64,000 nucleotides of DNA from Noviherbaspirillum soli (lineage in GTDB: Bacteria > Pseudomonadota > Gammaproteobacteria > Burkholderiales > Burkholderiaceae_D). The position numbers and the translations under genes are program-made. The stretch covers positions 93,357 through 157,356 of the forward strand of contig NZ_JACYOX010000007.1 in the NCBI RefSeq assembly GCF_015352955.1, written 5' to 3'. This document shows positions 35,076 through 44,904 of the stretch, one piece after another. Under the pieces are notes generated by a model. That model saw only the letters and a list, made by a program, of their open reading frames with translations. It was not told the DNA's origin and made no database searches. Numbering within the stretch: the first letter of the stretch is position 1; every line of letters starts with the position of its first letter.

Positions 35076-37781
35076 TCAGCCCTCAACCTGGTTTTCCACC
35101 GCAAACAGGAAGCGTTGCTGCATCAGGCGCGCCACCGCATCGGCCGGCAATGGCCGTGAGACGAAATAGCCCTGCACCTCCTCGCATGCCAGCTCCTGCA
35201 CTGCCGCCAGTTGCCCGGCTGTTTCCACGCCTTCGGCAACCACCCGCATCTGCAGCGCATGGGCCATCGAGACAATCGCCCTGAACAGGGTGGCGTCGCT
35301 GGCGCTGTTGTCCAGTTCGGAAGTAAAGGCGCGGTCGATCTTCAGGCCATCCATGTCCAGCCGCTTCAGTTGCGCCAGGCAGGAATAGCCGGTGCCGAAA
35401 TCATCCACATACAGGCGAATGCCCGCCTGCTGGATCGCCGCCAGCTGCAGCATCGCCGGGCCATCTTCCGCCACCGTGGCTGATTCGGTGATTTCCACCT
35501 GCAGCAGGCGGGCCTCAAGGCCGTTTGCCTGCAGCGCGCCGGCAAGGATGGCGCCCAGGTCGCCGGCATCGAGCTGCTGCGCCGAGACATTGATGGAGAC
35601 CGGCACCAGCGGCAAGCCCTGTCGCCTCCAGCGCGCGAGCTGGGCGCAGGCCATGCGCACCACTTCCATCCCGAGCGGGACGATCAGGCCGGTCTTTTCC
35701 GCCAGCGGGATGAATTCATTCGGCGCCATCAGGCCCTGCACCGGATGGTTCCAGCGCACCAGCGCTTCCATGCTGGTGATCTCGCCGCTGTCGCTGCGCA
35801 CCCTGGGCTGATAGTGCAGCAGCAGCTCGCCATTCTGGATTGCCAGCTTCAGCTCGGCTTCCCGGTTCAGGCGGGTGACCAGGCGCCGTTCGAACTCGGG
35901 CTCGAAGAAGCGATAGCTGCCCTTCTTCGCGCCCTTGGCGGCATACATCGCGATGTCCGCCTGCTTGAGCAGGGCCTCGCCGCTGGTCCCGTCATCCGGG
36001 AAGATGCTCACGCCGACCGAGGCATGCACCACATGCTGGCGCTTGCCGCTGCTCAGCATGAAAGGCTGCCACAGCGTGTCGATCACCCGCTCGGCCACCG
36101 CTGCCACCTCTTCCCGCGTTTGGGCTGCCTGCACGATGATCGTGAACTCGTCGCCGCCGAGCCGGGCCACCCTGTCTTCCGGGCGTATCACTGCATTGAG
36201 CCGCAGCGCGGCCGCCTTCAGCAATTCGTCGCCGGCCGCATGGCCCAGGGTGTCGTTGATGTTCTTGAAGTCGTCCAGATCGACGAACATCACGGCCAGC
36301 ATGCGTCCCGCCTCGCGGGCCTGCTCCACCGCTGCCGGCAGATAGCCGGTCAGCCAGTGGCGGTTGGGCAGCGACGTCAGCGCGTCGGCATTGGCCATCT
36401 GCTCCAGCGCCTCCTGGTGCAGCCGGCTTTCGGTGATATCGCGCAGCGTCACCGCCAGGCCGGCGCTGGAGCGCACCAGGCGTCGCTGCATCCATTGGAC
36501 GGACCTGCTCCCGCGCTGCGGCAACTGTATTTCATCTTCATACAGGCCGTCTGCCATCGCCTGGCGGCAGGCCGCCAGCATGTGGGTATCGAACAGGCTG
36601 GGCAGCATGGCCGACAGCGTCTTGCCGATCAGGACCCCGCGTGCCATGCCTCGGTACATTGCGCCACGCTCGTTGCAGTCTTCGATCAGGAAATCGACAA
36701 CCTCGCGGTTGGGGCCATACAGCGGTCGCAGCATGTAGAACCCCTCCCTCGCATTCTCGGTCGCGATGCGATAAGCCTCATGCACCTCGCGCATATGGTG
36801 TGCGCGCCACACCCGCAACGCCGCATGGCGCACGCAGGCGGCGGCGATCAGCGCGAGCACCAGGCTGCCAACGCCGGCAATGAGCTGGATTTCGCGGTAG
36901 CGCGGCAGATACGCTTCCTTCAGCGCGCCTTCGGACACGCCGACGATCGATACCAGCGGATAGCTCTGCACCGTATGCCAGGCAACGATGCGCGCCTTGC
37001 CATCCGCATACCGCGCAGCCTCGCGCACGGTGACGCCCATCCGCTCGGTCACGGGCGAGGTGTTGCGGAAAATAGGGTCGCTCACACGGAATTCGTTGCG
37101 CGACTTGGCCGCGATAAAGCTGCCGTCGGTATTGCGGATCGAGACGAAATCATCCCGGCCGAGCTTGGTATCGTCCACGAAGGACGCCAGGAATTCCGGA
37201 TCGACCGCAATTGCCAGCACGCCGGCGAAGCCGCCGTCGGTGTCATCGATGCGGCGCGACAGAATCATCACATTGCGCTCGGAGACGATGCTCCTCATCG
37301 GATTGGAAATCGCAAGCGCCTTGCTGGGGCTGGCGGCATGCGCCCTGAAATAGGCACGGCTTGCCACGCCCTGCCAACCTTTCGGCTCCGCCAGCGTCGA
37401 GGTCAGCAGCTTGCCGGTCTGGTCGAACACGCTGATGGAGATGCGCGCCGCCGCCGGCACCAGGCCGGCGTTGACCTGCTCCTCGAGATGCAGCGCACCG
37501 CCATTCTTCTGCCAGGAAAACAGCAGGCTCTGCATCAGGTAGTCAAGCTGGCCTATGCTGCGCTCGATCTGGTCGGCATAGGTGCGCGCCTGTGCCGACG
37601 CGTTGGCAAAGGTGCGATCGCGCAGGTCGCGCTGCTCGTAATGGATGGTCGAGGCCGCCCAGAACCACAGGCCCGCGATCAGCAACGCGCAGGCTGCGGG
37701 CCAGGGAGCCAGGGAGGAGGCATGACCGCGGAGAAGACTGATCTTTTGCTGCAGCGACGGAATCTGGGGCGTTGCTATCAT
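35076..37781 (-). CDS. Membrane sensor with Cache, PAS, GGDEF and EAL domains
   Basis: 901 residues. Helix one lies near 27-45 and helix two near 300-322; between them is a double-Cache-type periplasmic sensor. A PAS domain (about 335-450) precedes GGDEF (about 460-625), with the intact RLGGDEF site and RPED inhibitory site, and EAL (about 640-890), with intact MEALVRW, DDFGTGYS and LKIDRAF motifs. Both cyclase and phosphodiesterase activities therefore look possible; which dominates cannot be read from sequence. Such proteins switch between motility and biofilm. It stands alone, divergent from the tartrate dehydrogenase-type gene 473 bases away. Confidence 0.95.
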   Translation of the reverse strand: MIATPQIPSLQQKISLLRGHASSLAPWPAACALLIAGLWFWAASTIHYEQRDLRDRTFANASAQARTYADQIERSIGQLDYLMQSLLFSWQKNGGALHLEEQVNAGLVPAAARISISVFDQTGKLLTSTLAEPKGWQGVASRAYFRAHAASPSKALAISNPMRSIVSERNVMILSRRIDDTDGGFAGVLAIAVDPEFLASFVDDTKLGRDDFVSIRNTDGSFIAAKSRNEFRVSDPIFRNTSPVTERMGVTVREAARYADGKARIVAWHTVQSYPLVSIVGVSEGALKEAYLPRYREIQLIAGVGSLVLALIAAACVRHAALRVWRAHHMREVHEAYRIATENAREGFYMLRPLYGPNREVVDFLIEDCNERGAMYRGMARGVLIGKTLSAMLPSLFDTHMLAACRQAMADGLYEDEIQLPQRGSRSVQWMQRRLVRSSAGLAVTLRDITESRLHQEALEQMANADALTSLPNRHWLTGYLPAAVEQAREAGRMLAVMFVDLDDFKNINDTLGHAAGDELLKAAALRLNAVIRPEDRVARLGGDEFTIIVQAAQTREEVAAVAERVIDTLWQPFMLSSGKRQHVVHASVGVSIFPDDGTSGEALLKQADIAMYAAKGAKKGSYRFFEPEFERRLVTRLNREAELKLAIQNGELLLHYQPRVRSDSGEITSMEALVRWNHPVQGLMAPNEFIPLAEKTGLIVPLGMEVVRMACAQLARWRRQGLPLVPVSINVSAQQLDAGDLGAILAGALQANGLEARLLQVEITESATVAEDGPAMLQLAAIQQAGIRLYVDDFGTGYSCLAQLKRLDMDGLKIDRAFTSELDNSASDATLFRAIVSMAHALQMRVVAEGVETAGQLAAVQELACEEVQGYFVSRPLPADAVARLMQQRFLFAVENQVEG

Positions 37782-38254
37782 GAAAACATGGGCTTAAGCA
37801 GACAGGCGCGGAAAGTTTAACTTAGTTAAATCGATTATCGGACATAAATTCGACGGGGTTGTTTATGCATGGAAATTACTGTTTTGATTAAGCGCCGCCT
37901 TGTAAACCCTTGTACACCCTTGTACACCGGAGATGCCGGACCATCCACCCGGCGGCCTTGGCAAGCGCCGGATCACTGCCTTTCCCGGCGCAAGCAACAT
38001 TCAGCTCGAACCCCAACGCTGTCATTCCTTCGCCCGCGGAAGCGTTTTCTTTCACTGAATCTTGCGAAATGCAGACCAATCCGATTGGCTGCCATTATTC
38101 ACTTCGCCGCCATCGCAATGTGAATCGATGTCCGCCCAACATGGCGCCGCAAGCCCTACAATCTGCTCTGCGAACGAGGCCGCGGCCGACCTTGCCCTGT
38201 CGGCATCACGAAACATGACTCGGCGCTGCTCATACAAAATTAACTGGAGACAAC
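37782..38254. other. Intergenic region, regulatory for two divergent genes
   Basis: 473 bases, AT-richer near 37800-37900. The direct repeat CCCTTGTACAC appears twice in a row near 37906-37930, with a third partial copy just before. No gene is supported; short frames here are not conserved-looking. It must carry the promoters of the GGDEF-EAL gene and the tartrate dehydrogenase-type gene. Confidence 0.5.
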
Positions 38255-39328
38255 ATGCGTACACATAAAATCGCGGCGATCGGCGCCGACGGCATCGGTC
38301 CGGAAGTCATCGCTGCCGGGCTGGAAGTTTTGACGGCGCTGGCCGAGAAGGACGGCGGCTTCCGGCTCGAGGTCGAGCACTTCCCCTGGAGCTCGGCCTA
38401 TTACCTGGAGCACGGCCATTACATCCCCGAAGGCGGCCTGGAAAGGCTGAAGCAGTTCGACGCGATCTTCTTCGGCGCGGTCGGCAGCCAGCAGGTGCCG
38501 GACCATGTATCGCTGTGGGGCCTGCGCCTGCCGATCGCGCAGGGCTTCGACCAGTACGCCAACGTGCGGCCGGCGCGCGTGCTGCCCGGCGTGAAGAGCC
38601 CGCTGACCAATGGCGAGGACATCGACTGGGTGATCATCCGCGAGAACTCCGAAGGCGAATACTCGGGCAATGGCGGCCGCGCCCACCGCGGCCTGCCGAT
38701 CGAGGTCGGCACCGAAGTGGCGGTGTTCACCCGCGCGGGCGTGGAACGCATCCATCGCTTCGCATTCGAGCTGGCGCGCAAGCGCCCGGCGAAGCACCTG
38801 ACCCTGGTGACCAAGTCCAACGCACAGCGCTTCGGCATGGTGATGTGGGATGAAATCTTTTACGAAGTCGCCAGGGATTATTCCGATGTCAGGACCGACC
38901 GGGAACTGGTGGATGCGGTCACCACGCGCATGGTCTTAAAGCCCAAGTCGCTGGACGTGCTGGTGGCCACCAACCTGCATGCCGACATCCTGTCCGATCT
39001 GGCGGCCGCGCTGTCGGGCAGCCTGGGCATCGCGCCCACCGCCAACCTCAATCCGGAACGCCGGTTCCCGTCGATGTTCGAGCCCATCCACGGCTCCGCC
39101 TTCGACATCACCGGCAAGGGCGTGGCCAATCCGGTCGCCACGTTCTGGACCGCGTCCATGATGCTGGAACACCTCGGCGAAACCGTCGCCGCGCAAACCC
39201 TGATGCGGGCAGTCGAAGCGGTCACGGCAAGCAAGGTGCATACGCCGGATCTGGGCGGCAAGGCCAACACGGCAGACGTGACCCGCGCCGTGTGCGACTA
39301 CATCGCCAACGCTGCGCCGGCAGCCTGA
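38255..39328 (+). CDS. ttuC: Tartrate dehydrogenase/decarboxylase (TtuC/YeaU type)
   Basis: 357 residues. The N terminus KIAAIGADGIGPEVIAAGLEVL and the stretch YYLEHGHYIPEGGLERLKQFDAIFFGAVGSQQVPDHVSLWGLRLPI are diagnostic for the tartrate/D-malate dehydrogenase subgroup. Active-site parts are NVRPARVLPG, IIRENSEGEYSG, the Lys in LVTKSNAQRFGMVMWDEIF and ATNLHADILSDLAAALSGSLGIAPTANLNP. Enzymes of this group oxidise tartrate or D-malate with NAD and Mn2+, often with decarboxylation. GGAGA precedes the ATG. No transporter or regulator is adjacent. D-malate may be the true substrate; sequence alone does not settle it. Confidence 0.92.
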   Translation: MRTHKIAAIGADGIGPEVIAAGLEVLTALAEKDGGFRLEVEHFPWSSAYYLEHGHYIPEGGLERLKQFDAIFFGAVGSQQVPDHVSLWGLRLPIAQGFDQYANVRPARVLPGVKSPLTNGEDIDWVIIRENSEGEYSGNGGRAHRGLPIEVGTEVAVFTRAGVERIHRFAFELARKRPAKHLTLVTKSNAQRFGMVMWDEIFYEVARDYSDVRTDRELVDAVTTRMVLKPKSLDVLVATNLHADILSDLAAALSGSLGIAPTANLNPERRFPSMFEPIHGSAFDITGKGVANPVATFWTASMMLEHLGETVAAQTLMRAVEAVTASKVHTPDLGGKANTADVTRAVCDYIANAAPAA

Positions 39329-39604
39329 GCGCAGGGCACTTCCGGCCTGGCACAACGGTTTGACCCGCTGCGCCAGGCGCCTGCCGACAAACTCCCTCGC
39401 CTCCTCGGAAGCGGCCTTCCCCCTTCTCTCGAAAGCCGGCGGCACGCCTGCCGGAAAAATGCGCTGCTGTTGCGCCAGCCGGCATCAGGCCGGAAACCGG
39501 CAGGAAACCTTGCCGCGTCTTCTTGTCCAAACCGGGAGCCGGCCGACGTGCTCCGGCCCTTGGCCTGCCCATGCAGGCATAAGACTTTTTAAATGGAGAA
39601 GCAG

Positions 39605-39973
39605 ATGACCGGAAACGTTAACGCCGACGACAAGGACCAGAAGGAAGAAAGGAAAAAGACCATTGCCGATTTCAAGCAGGCGGTGAACATGACGCCTGCC
39701 CAGCTCGAGAAATGGCTGGCCAGCGAAGATTCCAAGCGCGTGGGACAAAAGCACGGCGCCGGCGAATCGGTGGGCCATCAGTCCGGCCGGCGCATCATCG
39801 AGCTGCTGCACACACCTGCGGCGGAGCTGAGCGAAGACGACCTGGCGCATATGCGCAAGGTGGTTGGCTATGTCCACCGCCATCTGGCGCAAGGTCCGAG
39901 CAAGAGCGATCCTGCGACCAGCGACTGGCGCTATTCCCTGATGAACTGGGGCCACGATCCGCAGAAAGACTGA
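39605..39973 (+). CDS. DUF3140 domain protein
   Basis: 122 residues, soluble and mostly helical. The core reads DFKQAVNMTPAQLEKWLASEDSKRVGQK, then ESVGHQSGRRIIELL, then LSEDDLAHMRKVVGYVHRHLAQGP and SDWRYSLMNWGHDP, which matches DUF3140 throughout. The function is unknown; in other genomes the family often sits with stress and DNA-protection genes. The ATG at 39605 has GGAGA before it; an ATG four codons earlier overlaps that site. It opens a group of stress-type genes that continues with DUF2254, DUF305, SDR and DUF421. Confidence 0.88.
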   Translation: MTGNVNADDKDQKEERKKTIADFKQAVNMTPAQLEKWLASEDSKRVGQKHGAGESVGHQSGRRIIELLHTPAAELSEDDLAHMRKVVGYVHRHLAQGPSKSDPATSDWRYSLMNWGHDPQKD

Positions 39974-40346
39974 AAGCGGGAATTAAAGGCGGCATGGCTG
40001 CGCCGCGCCTGCTGCGCGCCACTTGCTTTGGACGCCTCCCGGCCGGCGAATGAAACAGGCAGAGCAGAAACGATGGCGATGCGCCCGGGCATGGCCGTGG
40101 CCTTTCCGGCCATGCCCGGGCGCCATGGCCCATCCTCAGGAAATGACCTTGTTGATCCACAGGGTTTCCGGCATGCCGAGGCCCTTCCATGCGGCGCCTT
40201 CCGCTCGACCACCCGCAAGAACGCCTTCGTCGACTACCTCGCCGCCTCGTTCGACCAGGCGCCGGGCGGGTAGGTGCGGACCCGGGGCTTGCCCTGTTTG
40301 TCCGTCCTTGCATGCGCCACCGGCCACCCCGAATACTGAAAGGGCG
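39974..40346. other. Gap with a strong hairpin and a doubtful small minus-strand frame
   Basis: 373 bases. A perfect 16-bp hairpin lies at 40081-40123. A 73-codon minus-strand frame (40136-40357) ends just upstream of it and finishes in WKGLGMPETLWINKVIS, which looks protein-like, but it overlaps the end of the DUF2254 gene by 11 bases and its first half is low-complexity. It is recorded here as a possibility only. Confidence 0.35.
40081..40123. terminator. Perfect 16-bp hairpin
   Basis: GCGCCCGGGCATGGCC (40081-40096) pairs exactly with 40108-40123 across an 11-base loop. No long T run follows on either strand. Its position between the DUF3140 stop and the 3' end of the minus-strand genes suggests a bidirectional terminator or a repeat element. 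Confidence 0.55.
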
Positions 40347-41699
40347 TCAGCCGACATCCGCGTCCTGGCTCACGAGCGCGCGCCGTGCAGCGTGATAGCG
40401 GCCTTCCAGTGCCTGCCTGTCCTCGTCAAGCTGCATCGCTTCCCTGGCGCCCCTGGCGATCATGTCGGCATGCCTGGAAAGCGCCACCCGGTCGGCCGGC
40501 CGGCGCGTGAACGCGGCAATCACGGTGATGGTTTCCAGCAGGCGCAAGGTGACATCCGTGTTGGTCCTCGCATACTGGCGCAACTGATGGAATGCGGTGT
40601 CGGCCAGCGCGGGGAAAGTGGGCGCGCTGGCCACGACCCGCAACTGTCCGCTGTCGTCGCGGCGCAGCGCATCGGGCATGGCGCGCCGCGCCAGGCGGCA
40701 CAGGGCCGAGCCGATGCGGTCCACGCACGAGATCGCGGTGAAAGGATCGTTGACACCCGGCGACAGCGCCCTGGTCGCTATTTCGACCAGCTGCAGCAAG
40801 GCGAACTCGACATCCTGCGCCGAGGTGCGCTGGTTGCCCAATACGAATGCCGCCAGCAGGCGCTCGCGCGCCTTCTGGTCGACACGCTCCGGCGGCCAGA
40901 CAGACAGCAGCGGCGTGCCGCCCACGATATAGTGGCCAGGCCGCCGCTCCATCCTGAGCACCGTGTCGCTTTCCGTGGCAAAGGCCATCAGCAGCTGGTG
41001 ATCGATGATCTGCAGGTAGCCGTCGCCAGCGGCCAGGATTTCGCATCCGGGCCGTTCCATGGCCCGCATCGCCTGCGCCGGATCGGCTTCTTCCTGCTGC
41101 CCGGGCCCGTCGCATCCTTCGCCGATCTGCTCGGGGAACAGCTTTTCCATGGTCTCATCGAGTTCAGCCGCCACCCGGGCGATCACTTCCTCGGCCTGGA
41201 TCGAGACTGAAACATGGTGTATGAAATAGATCAGCACCCACAGGCTTGCGATGGCGAATGCCACGCCCAGCGTCACGGCCAGGTGCGGCACGAAGGCGCC
41301 CTCTTCCGGCCTGCGTATGGTGCGCAGCACCAGCATGCAATACAGAAAGGTCGCGATGAAGGTACCGAGCACCAGCTGGTTGCTGGTGTCGCGCATGAAG
41401 TTGCGCAACAGGCGCGGACCGAACTGCGAGGAAGCCAGGGACAGCGCCACCAGCGTCAGCGAAAATACCACGCCCGCGATGGTGATCATGGATCCGGCAA
41501 TGGTCTGCAGCACGGCGCTCGCGCCCTCGGCGCCGCCGCCATAGACCCATGAGGCGCTGTTGAGCCATTTGTCGTCAAGCCTGTGGTCCAGCATCACCGC
41601 AAGTAGCGCAAGCGCCACTGCGGCAGCCGCCATCAGCGAAGGCAGGAACCAGAAGCTGGCCCAGACGTGCTCCCAGTACTTGAGCAGCTTCGCCCTCAT
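40347..41699 (-). CDS. DUF2254 membrane protein
   Basis: 450 residues. Four helices fill the first 170 residues: FWFLPSLMAAAAVALALLAVML, then SMITIAGVVFSLTLVALSLASSQFGPR, FIATFLYCMLVLRTI and LGVAFAIASLWVLIYFIHHVSVSIQ. These are the typical DUF2254 blocks. The soluble part has YLQIIDHQLLMAFA, YIVGGTPLLSVWP and RALSPGVNDPFTAISCVDRI, also conserved. Function unknown; it is sometimes described as a predicted channel-like or stress membrane protein. The ATG at 41699 begins just before helix one; the frame upstream is Arg-rich and not conserved. It shares the minus strand with the DUF305 gene 223 bases upstream. Confidence 0.9.
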   Translation of the reverse strand: MRAKLLKYWEHVWASFWFLPSLMAAAAVALALLAVMLDHRLDDKWLNSASWVYGGGAEGASAVLQTIAGSMITIAGVVFSLTLVALSLASSQFGPRLLRNFMRDTSNQLVLGTFIATFLYCMLVLRTIRRPEEGAFVPHLAVTLGVAFAIASLWVLIYFIHHVSVSIQAEEVIARVAAELDETMEKLFPEQIGEGCDGPGQQEEADPAQAMRAMERPGCEILAAGDGYLQIIDHQLLMAFATESDTVLRMERRPGHYIVGGTPLLSVWPPERVDQKARERLLAAFVLGNQRTSAQDVEFALLQLVEIATRALSPGVNDPFTAISCVDRIGSALCRLARRAMPDALRRDDSGQLRVVASAPTFPALADTAFHQLRQYARTNTDVTLRLLETITVIAAFTRRPADRVALSRHADMIARGAREAMQLDEDRQALEGRYHAARRALVSQDADVG

Positions 41700-41922
41700 G
41701 GCAATTGCGGCCGTGATGCATCCGGCTTGCTGACGACGGGTGATGTACTTGGCACGCGGCCTCCCTGGGGTGAAGGAATCGGCGCCGGCAGCCGGCCGCA
41801 TCCCGCGGACGAGCCGGCCTCTCATCACACGGATGCTAGCAGCCCCGGGGCAGACAGTGGTTGTGGGAAATCGTATGGCAGCGTTTCCATGCCGCTGGAA
41901 GGAGGCACCTCGCGGTGCCGGC

Positions 41923-42372
41923 CTATCTTTTCCCCAGTTCGCCGACCAGGCCCTTCATCTCGGCTATTTCCTTGCGCTGGGTTTCAATGATCCCGTCGGC
42001 CAGCTTGCGAACCCGCGGATCGTTGATGCGCGCTCGCGAACTGGTCAGTATCGCAATCGAGTGATGCGGGATCATCGCTTTCATGTACGACACCTCGTCG
42101 ACCGTCGCCTGGCTGCGCACCAGCCAGAGCGAAACGCAGAAAACCGCGATGCTGCCGATGAAGATGGCGATGTTGGCGCTGCGGTTGGTGTACATCCCCA
42201 GCATGAAGGCAAGCATGATGAAGGCCATGGCGGCTCCCATCATCAAGGCCATCCAGGCGCGCGTCTCGCTGAAGAAGACATGGTCATACTCAAAGGTGTT
42301 CAGATACATCATTCCGAACATGACGACGGTCGAGGTCAGAATCATTATTGCGAATCGCGCATACCTGTTCAT
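41923..42372 (-). CDS. DUF305 membrane protein
   Basis: 149 residues. Three helices (about 5-22, 36-58, 64-84) are followed by a DUF305-type segment with VSYMKAMIPHHSIAILTSSRARINDPRVRKLADGIIETQRKEIAEMK. The MIPHH pair and the downstream helix with Arg and Glu match DUF305, a ferritin-like four-helix family, often metal-associated. AAGGAG lies 8 bases before the ATG. In this form, with membrane anchors, the family is common near stress genes in proteobacteria. No metal transporters are adjacent, so a metal role is open. Confidence 0.88.
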   Translation of the reverse strand: MNRYARFAIMILTSTVVMFGMMYLNTFEYDHVFFSETRAWMALMMGAAMAFIMLAFMLGMYTNRSANIAIFIGSIAVFCVSLWLVRSQATVDEVSYMKAMIPHHSIAILTSSRARINDPRVRKLADGIIETQRKEIAEMKGLVGELGKR

Positions 42373-42671
42373 CGGTGCTCCTTCTGGCTGGGATGGATGG
42401 AAGGCTTCCGGAGGACGGCTTGCGGCAGGCATTCCGGGTTAGCCTGATACGGCGCCCAGGCTGCGCGGGCGACTACTGGAAATGCATCCCGGCTCCCCGG
42501 GTGCGGAGCCGGCATTACCGTTGAGATGTATCGATGAAGCGATGGTTCCTGGGCAAGCGCGCTGCAAGTGCATTTGCGCAAACAATATTGAACCCGGTAT
42601 GCGCGCGCCGGTCAAAAGTTTCATGCTGGCGCGCGCGTTCCCGCAGTCGCTCCTTTCATCGAAGGCATCGC

Positions 42672-43730
42672 ATGACTGATACTCATCGACCCGAAGTGGT
42701 TGTCATTACGGGCGCCAGCGCGGGCATCGGCCGCGCCACGGTGCGTGAATTCGCCAGGCATGGCGCTTCCATTGCGCTGCTGGCGCGCGATGCCGAGCGG
42801 CTGGAGGCTGCCTGCGCAGAAGCCCGCGCGCTGGGCGCCCGGGCCGTCGCAATACCTACCGACGTGGCTGACCCTGAGCAGGTCGAAGCTGCCGCCGCAC
42901 AGGCCGAGACAGCGCTGGGCCCGATCGATATCTGGGTCAACAATGCGATGGCGACCATCTTCGCTCCATTGGCCAAGATCACGCCCGAGGATTACCGCCG
43001 CGTGACCGATGTGACGTACCACGGCTATGTATGGGGCACGATGGCGGCCCTGAAGCGCATGCGGCCGCGCAGGCGCGGGGCCATTGTCCAGGTTGGCTCG
43101 GCGCTTGCCTATCGTTCGATCCCGTTGCAATCGGCCTATTGCGGCGCCAAGCATGCGGTCAAGGGCTTCACCGAGTCGCTGCGCACAGAGCTCTTGCATG
43201 AGGGAAGCGACATCCACCTGACGATCCTGGAAATGCCGGGCGTGAACACGCCGCAGTTCGACTGGTGCAAGACCACGCTGCTGCGTCATCCCAAGCCGAT
43301 GGGGCCGTATTACCAGCCCGAAGTGGCGGCCCGGGCCATTTACTGGGCAGCCCATGCCCAGCGTCCCGAGCTGTATGTCGGCGCGCCGTCGGCCATGACC
43401 ATACTGGCGGAGAAGGTTGCGCCGCGGCTTCTGGACCGCTATCTCGCGCGCACCGGCTTCAAGGGTCAGCATACCGACGAACCGATCGCCCGCGACCGGC
43501 CATCCAACCTGTGGCAGCCGGTCCCAGGGCCCTACGCGGCGCGGGGCAGGTACAGCGCCGGCGCGCATACGGGAAGCCTGCAACTCTGGGCCAGCATGCA
43601 CCGCGCATGGTTCCTGGCCGGCGGCGCGGCATTGGGACTGTTGTGTGGCGCGCGCCTGCTTGCAGGCAAACGTCCGGGCGCAGGCCCCGCCTCGGGCGGC
43701 GGTCGTTCGCTGGCAGGCAGGAAAGACTGA
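42672..43730 (+). CDS. Short-chain dehydrogenase/reductase with C-terminal membrane tail
   Basis: 352 residues. The SDR core covers about 1-260: cofactor site VVVITGASAGIGRATV, strand motif WVNNAMATIF, the catalytic Ser in VQVGSALAYRS and YxxxK in SAYCGAKHAVKGF. An Arg-rich start (RDAERLEA near 40) suggests NADP use. The C terminus is extended by about 90 residues and ends in a hydrophobic helix AWFLAGGAALGLLCGARLLAG and a basic tail, so it may be membrane-bound. This extended type is common in stress clusters of soil proteobacteria. Substrate unknown. The start at 42672 is the first ATG at the core. Confidence 0.92.
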   Translation: MTDTHRPEVVVITGASAGIGRATVREFARHGASIALLARDAERLEAACAEARALGARAVAIPTDVADPEQVEAAAAQAETALGPIDIWVNNAMATIFAPLAKITPEDYRRVTDVTYHGYVWGTMAALKRMRPRRRGAIVQVGSALAYRSIPLQSAYCGAKHAVKGFTESLRTELLHEGSDIHLTILEMPGVNTPQFDWCKTTLLRHPKPMGPYYQPEVAARAIYWAAHAQRPELYVGAPSAMTILAEKVAPRLLDRYLARTGFKGQHTDEPIARDRPSNLWQPVPGPYAARGRYSAGAHTGSLQLWASMHRAWFLAGGAALGLLCGARLLAGKRPGAGPASGGGRSLAGRKD

Positions 43731-43817
43731 GGGCGCGCCGCCTGGCAGGTGCTGCCGCAAGCCCGGCGCAGGCGTAGCCTTCCGCAAACGCCGACAGCTA
43801 TGCGGTAGCGCGAAAGC

Positions 43818-44345
43818 TCAGTGCTGCAGCCTGTCCCCGGCTCCCTGGACACCCTCCAGCGCAGAACCCGAGCCAAGCTTCTCGGCAGAAATGATGGAGA
43901 GGCTGCCATCTGTTTCCAGGATGACCGCAGCGACCTGCTCCAGGTTGCCCATGCCCTTCTGCCGCACCGCAGTCCGGATTTCGTCGCTGGTGATGCGCAC
44001 CTTCCGCATGGCATCGTCGAGCATGCGGCCGTTGCGCAGAAGCAGGGTGGGCGCGGTCTTGATGATGGTGTTGACCGCGCCGGACCGGACTGAAAGCCAG
44101 GTAATGACAAATTGCAGCAGCACCAGGAGGGCAATGGCGAAAAGGCCTTCGGCCAGAGCAATGTCGCTGCTGATAAGTATGGACGACAGCGTCGAGCCAA
44201 AGGCAACGGTCACCACCAGGTCGAATGAATTGAGCTTGGACAGCGTGCGGTTCCCGCTCAGCCGCATCATCACGATGCAGCCGATGTATGCCAGCGTGCC
44301 GACCAGGAAGACCCGCCACAGATCATGCATGCTGTCGAAGAACAT
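43818..44345 (-). CDS. DUF421 (YetF-like) membrane protein
   Basis: 175 residues. Helices lie near 12-28, 40-60 and 62-83, with the family pattern MRLSGNRTLSKLNSFDLVVTVAFGSTLSSILIS between the first two. The C-terminal cytoplasmic YetF-like domain has TAPTLLLRNGRMLDDAMRKVRITSDEIRTAVRQKG and ends in ILETDGSLSIIS. The role of the family is not established; it is linked to spore and stress physiology in Bacillus. It faces the SDR gene, 87 bases apart. It completes a run of five stress-type proteins. Confidence 0.9.
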   Translation of the reverse strand: MFFDSMHDLWRVFLVGTLAYIGCIVMMRLSGNRTLSKLNSFDLVVTVAFGSTLSSILISSDIALAEGLFAIALLVLLQFVITWLSVRSGAVNTIIKTAPTLLLRNGRMLDDAMRKVRITSDEIRTAVRQKGMGNLEQVAAVILETDGSLSIISAEKLGSGSALEGVQGAGDRLQH

Positions 44346-44904
44346 TGTTTTCCTTATTCAGGTCAGGGCAGGCACGTCTCCGCCGGCCCGGGACTGATGA
44401 CGAATGGCAGCCTGCAGTCATCAGCATCATTCCTGCACAAATCGCTGGCCATGACGCGCCTGCTGCGGCTTGCAATCGCGCTTCGCCGCATTCCGATGGC
44501 GGCTATTCTTCCATGGCCAGCGCGACGCTCGCCCTGCGCAGGCCATGCGCCCATGATCCGGATCAACCGTAAGCAACTGTCTTCGGGCAAATGCAATTCT
44601 TCAAACTCACTTTGGCTTCAGCGCACCATGCGTTCGCCCCAACGTTTTTAACAGTACGCGCGAGCCATGTCCCTGCCCCGATTGACGCTCCGGGCAGTCG
44701 TTTGTTCAGCCGCGCCATCTGCCAAAGGGAGGATTGCGCATCGACGCCTGCCGTGCAGCAGGCCTGGCAACCTCGATGTTGGCCTCGCTCAAAAAGCATG
44801 CAGCCGCGCTATCGATAATGGAAAGGGCCAGGTTTTCTTGCCAGCATCCGCGGCAAGCAACACGCTGATTCCGATGGACCACTTTGCATACCCAGGAGGT
44901 CGCC
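44346..44904. other. Intergenic region upstream of the second PEP-CTERM gene
   Basis: 559 bases without a supportable gene. Only short unrelated frames are seen. A weak GG-N10-GC candidate at 44852-44865 resembles a sigma-54 promoter but misses four consensus positions. CCAGGAGG before the ATG at 44905 is a strong ribosome-binding site. Confidence 0.5.

Noticed and set aside
44850..44866. Sigma-54 promoter for the second PEP-CTERM gene
   Set aside because: GG-N10-GC spacing is right, but four consensus positions are wrong, so it is too weak to call.
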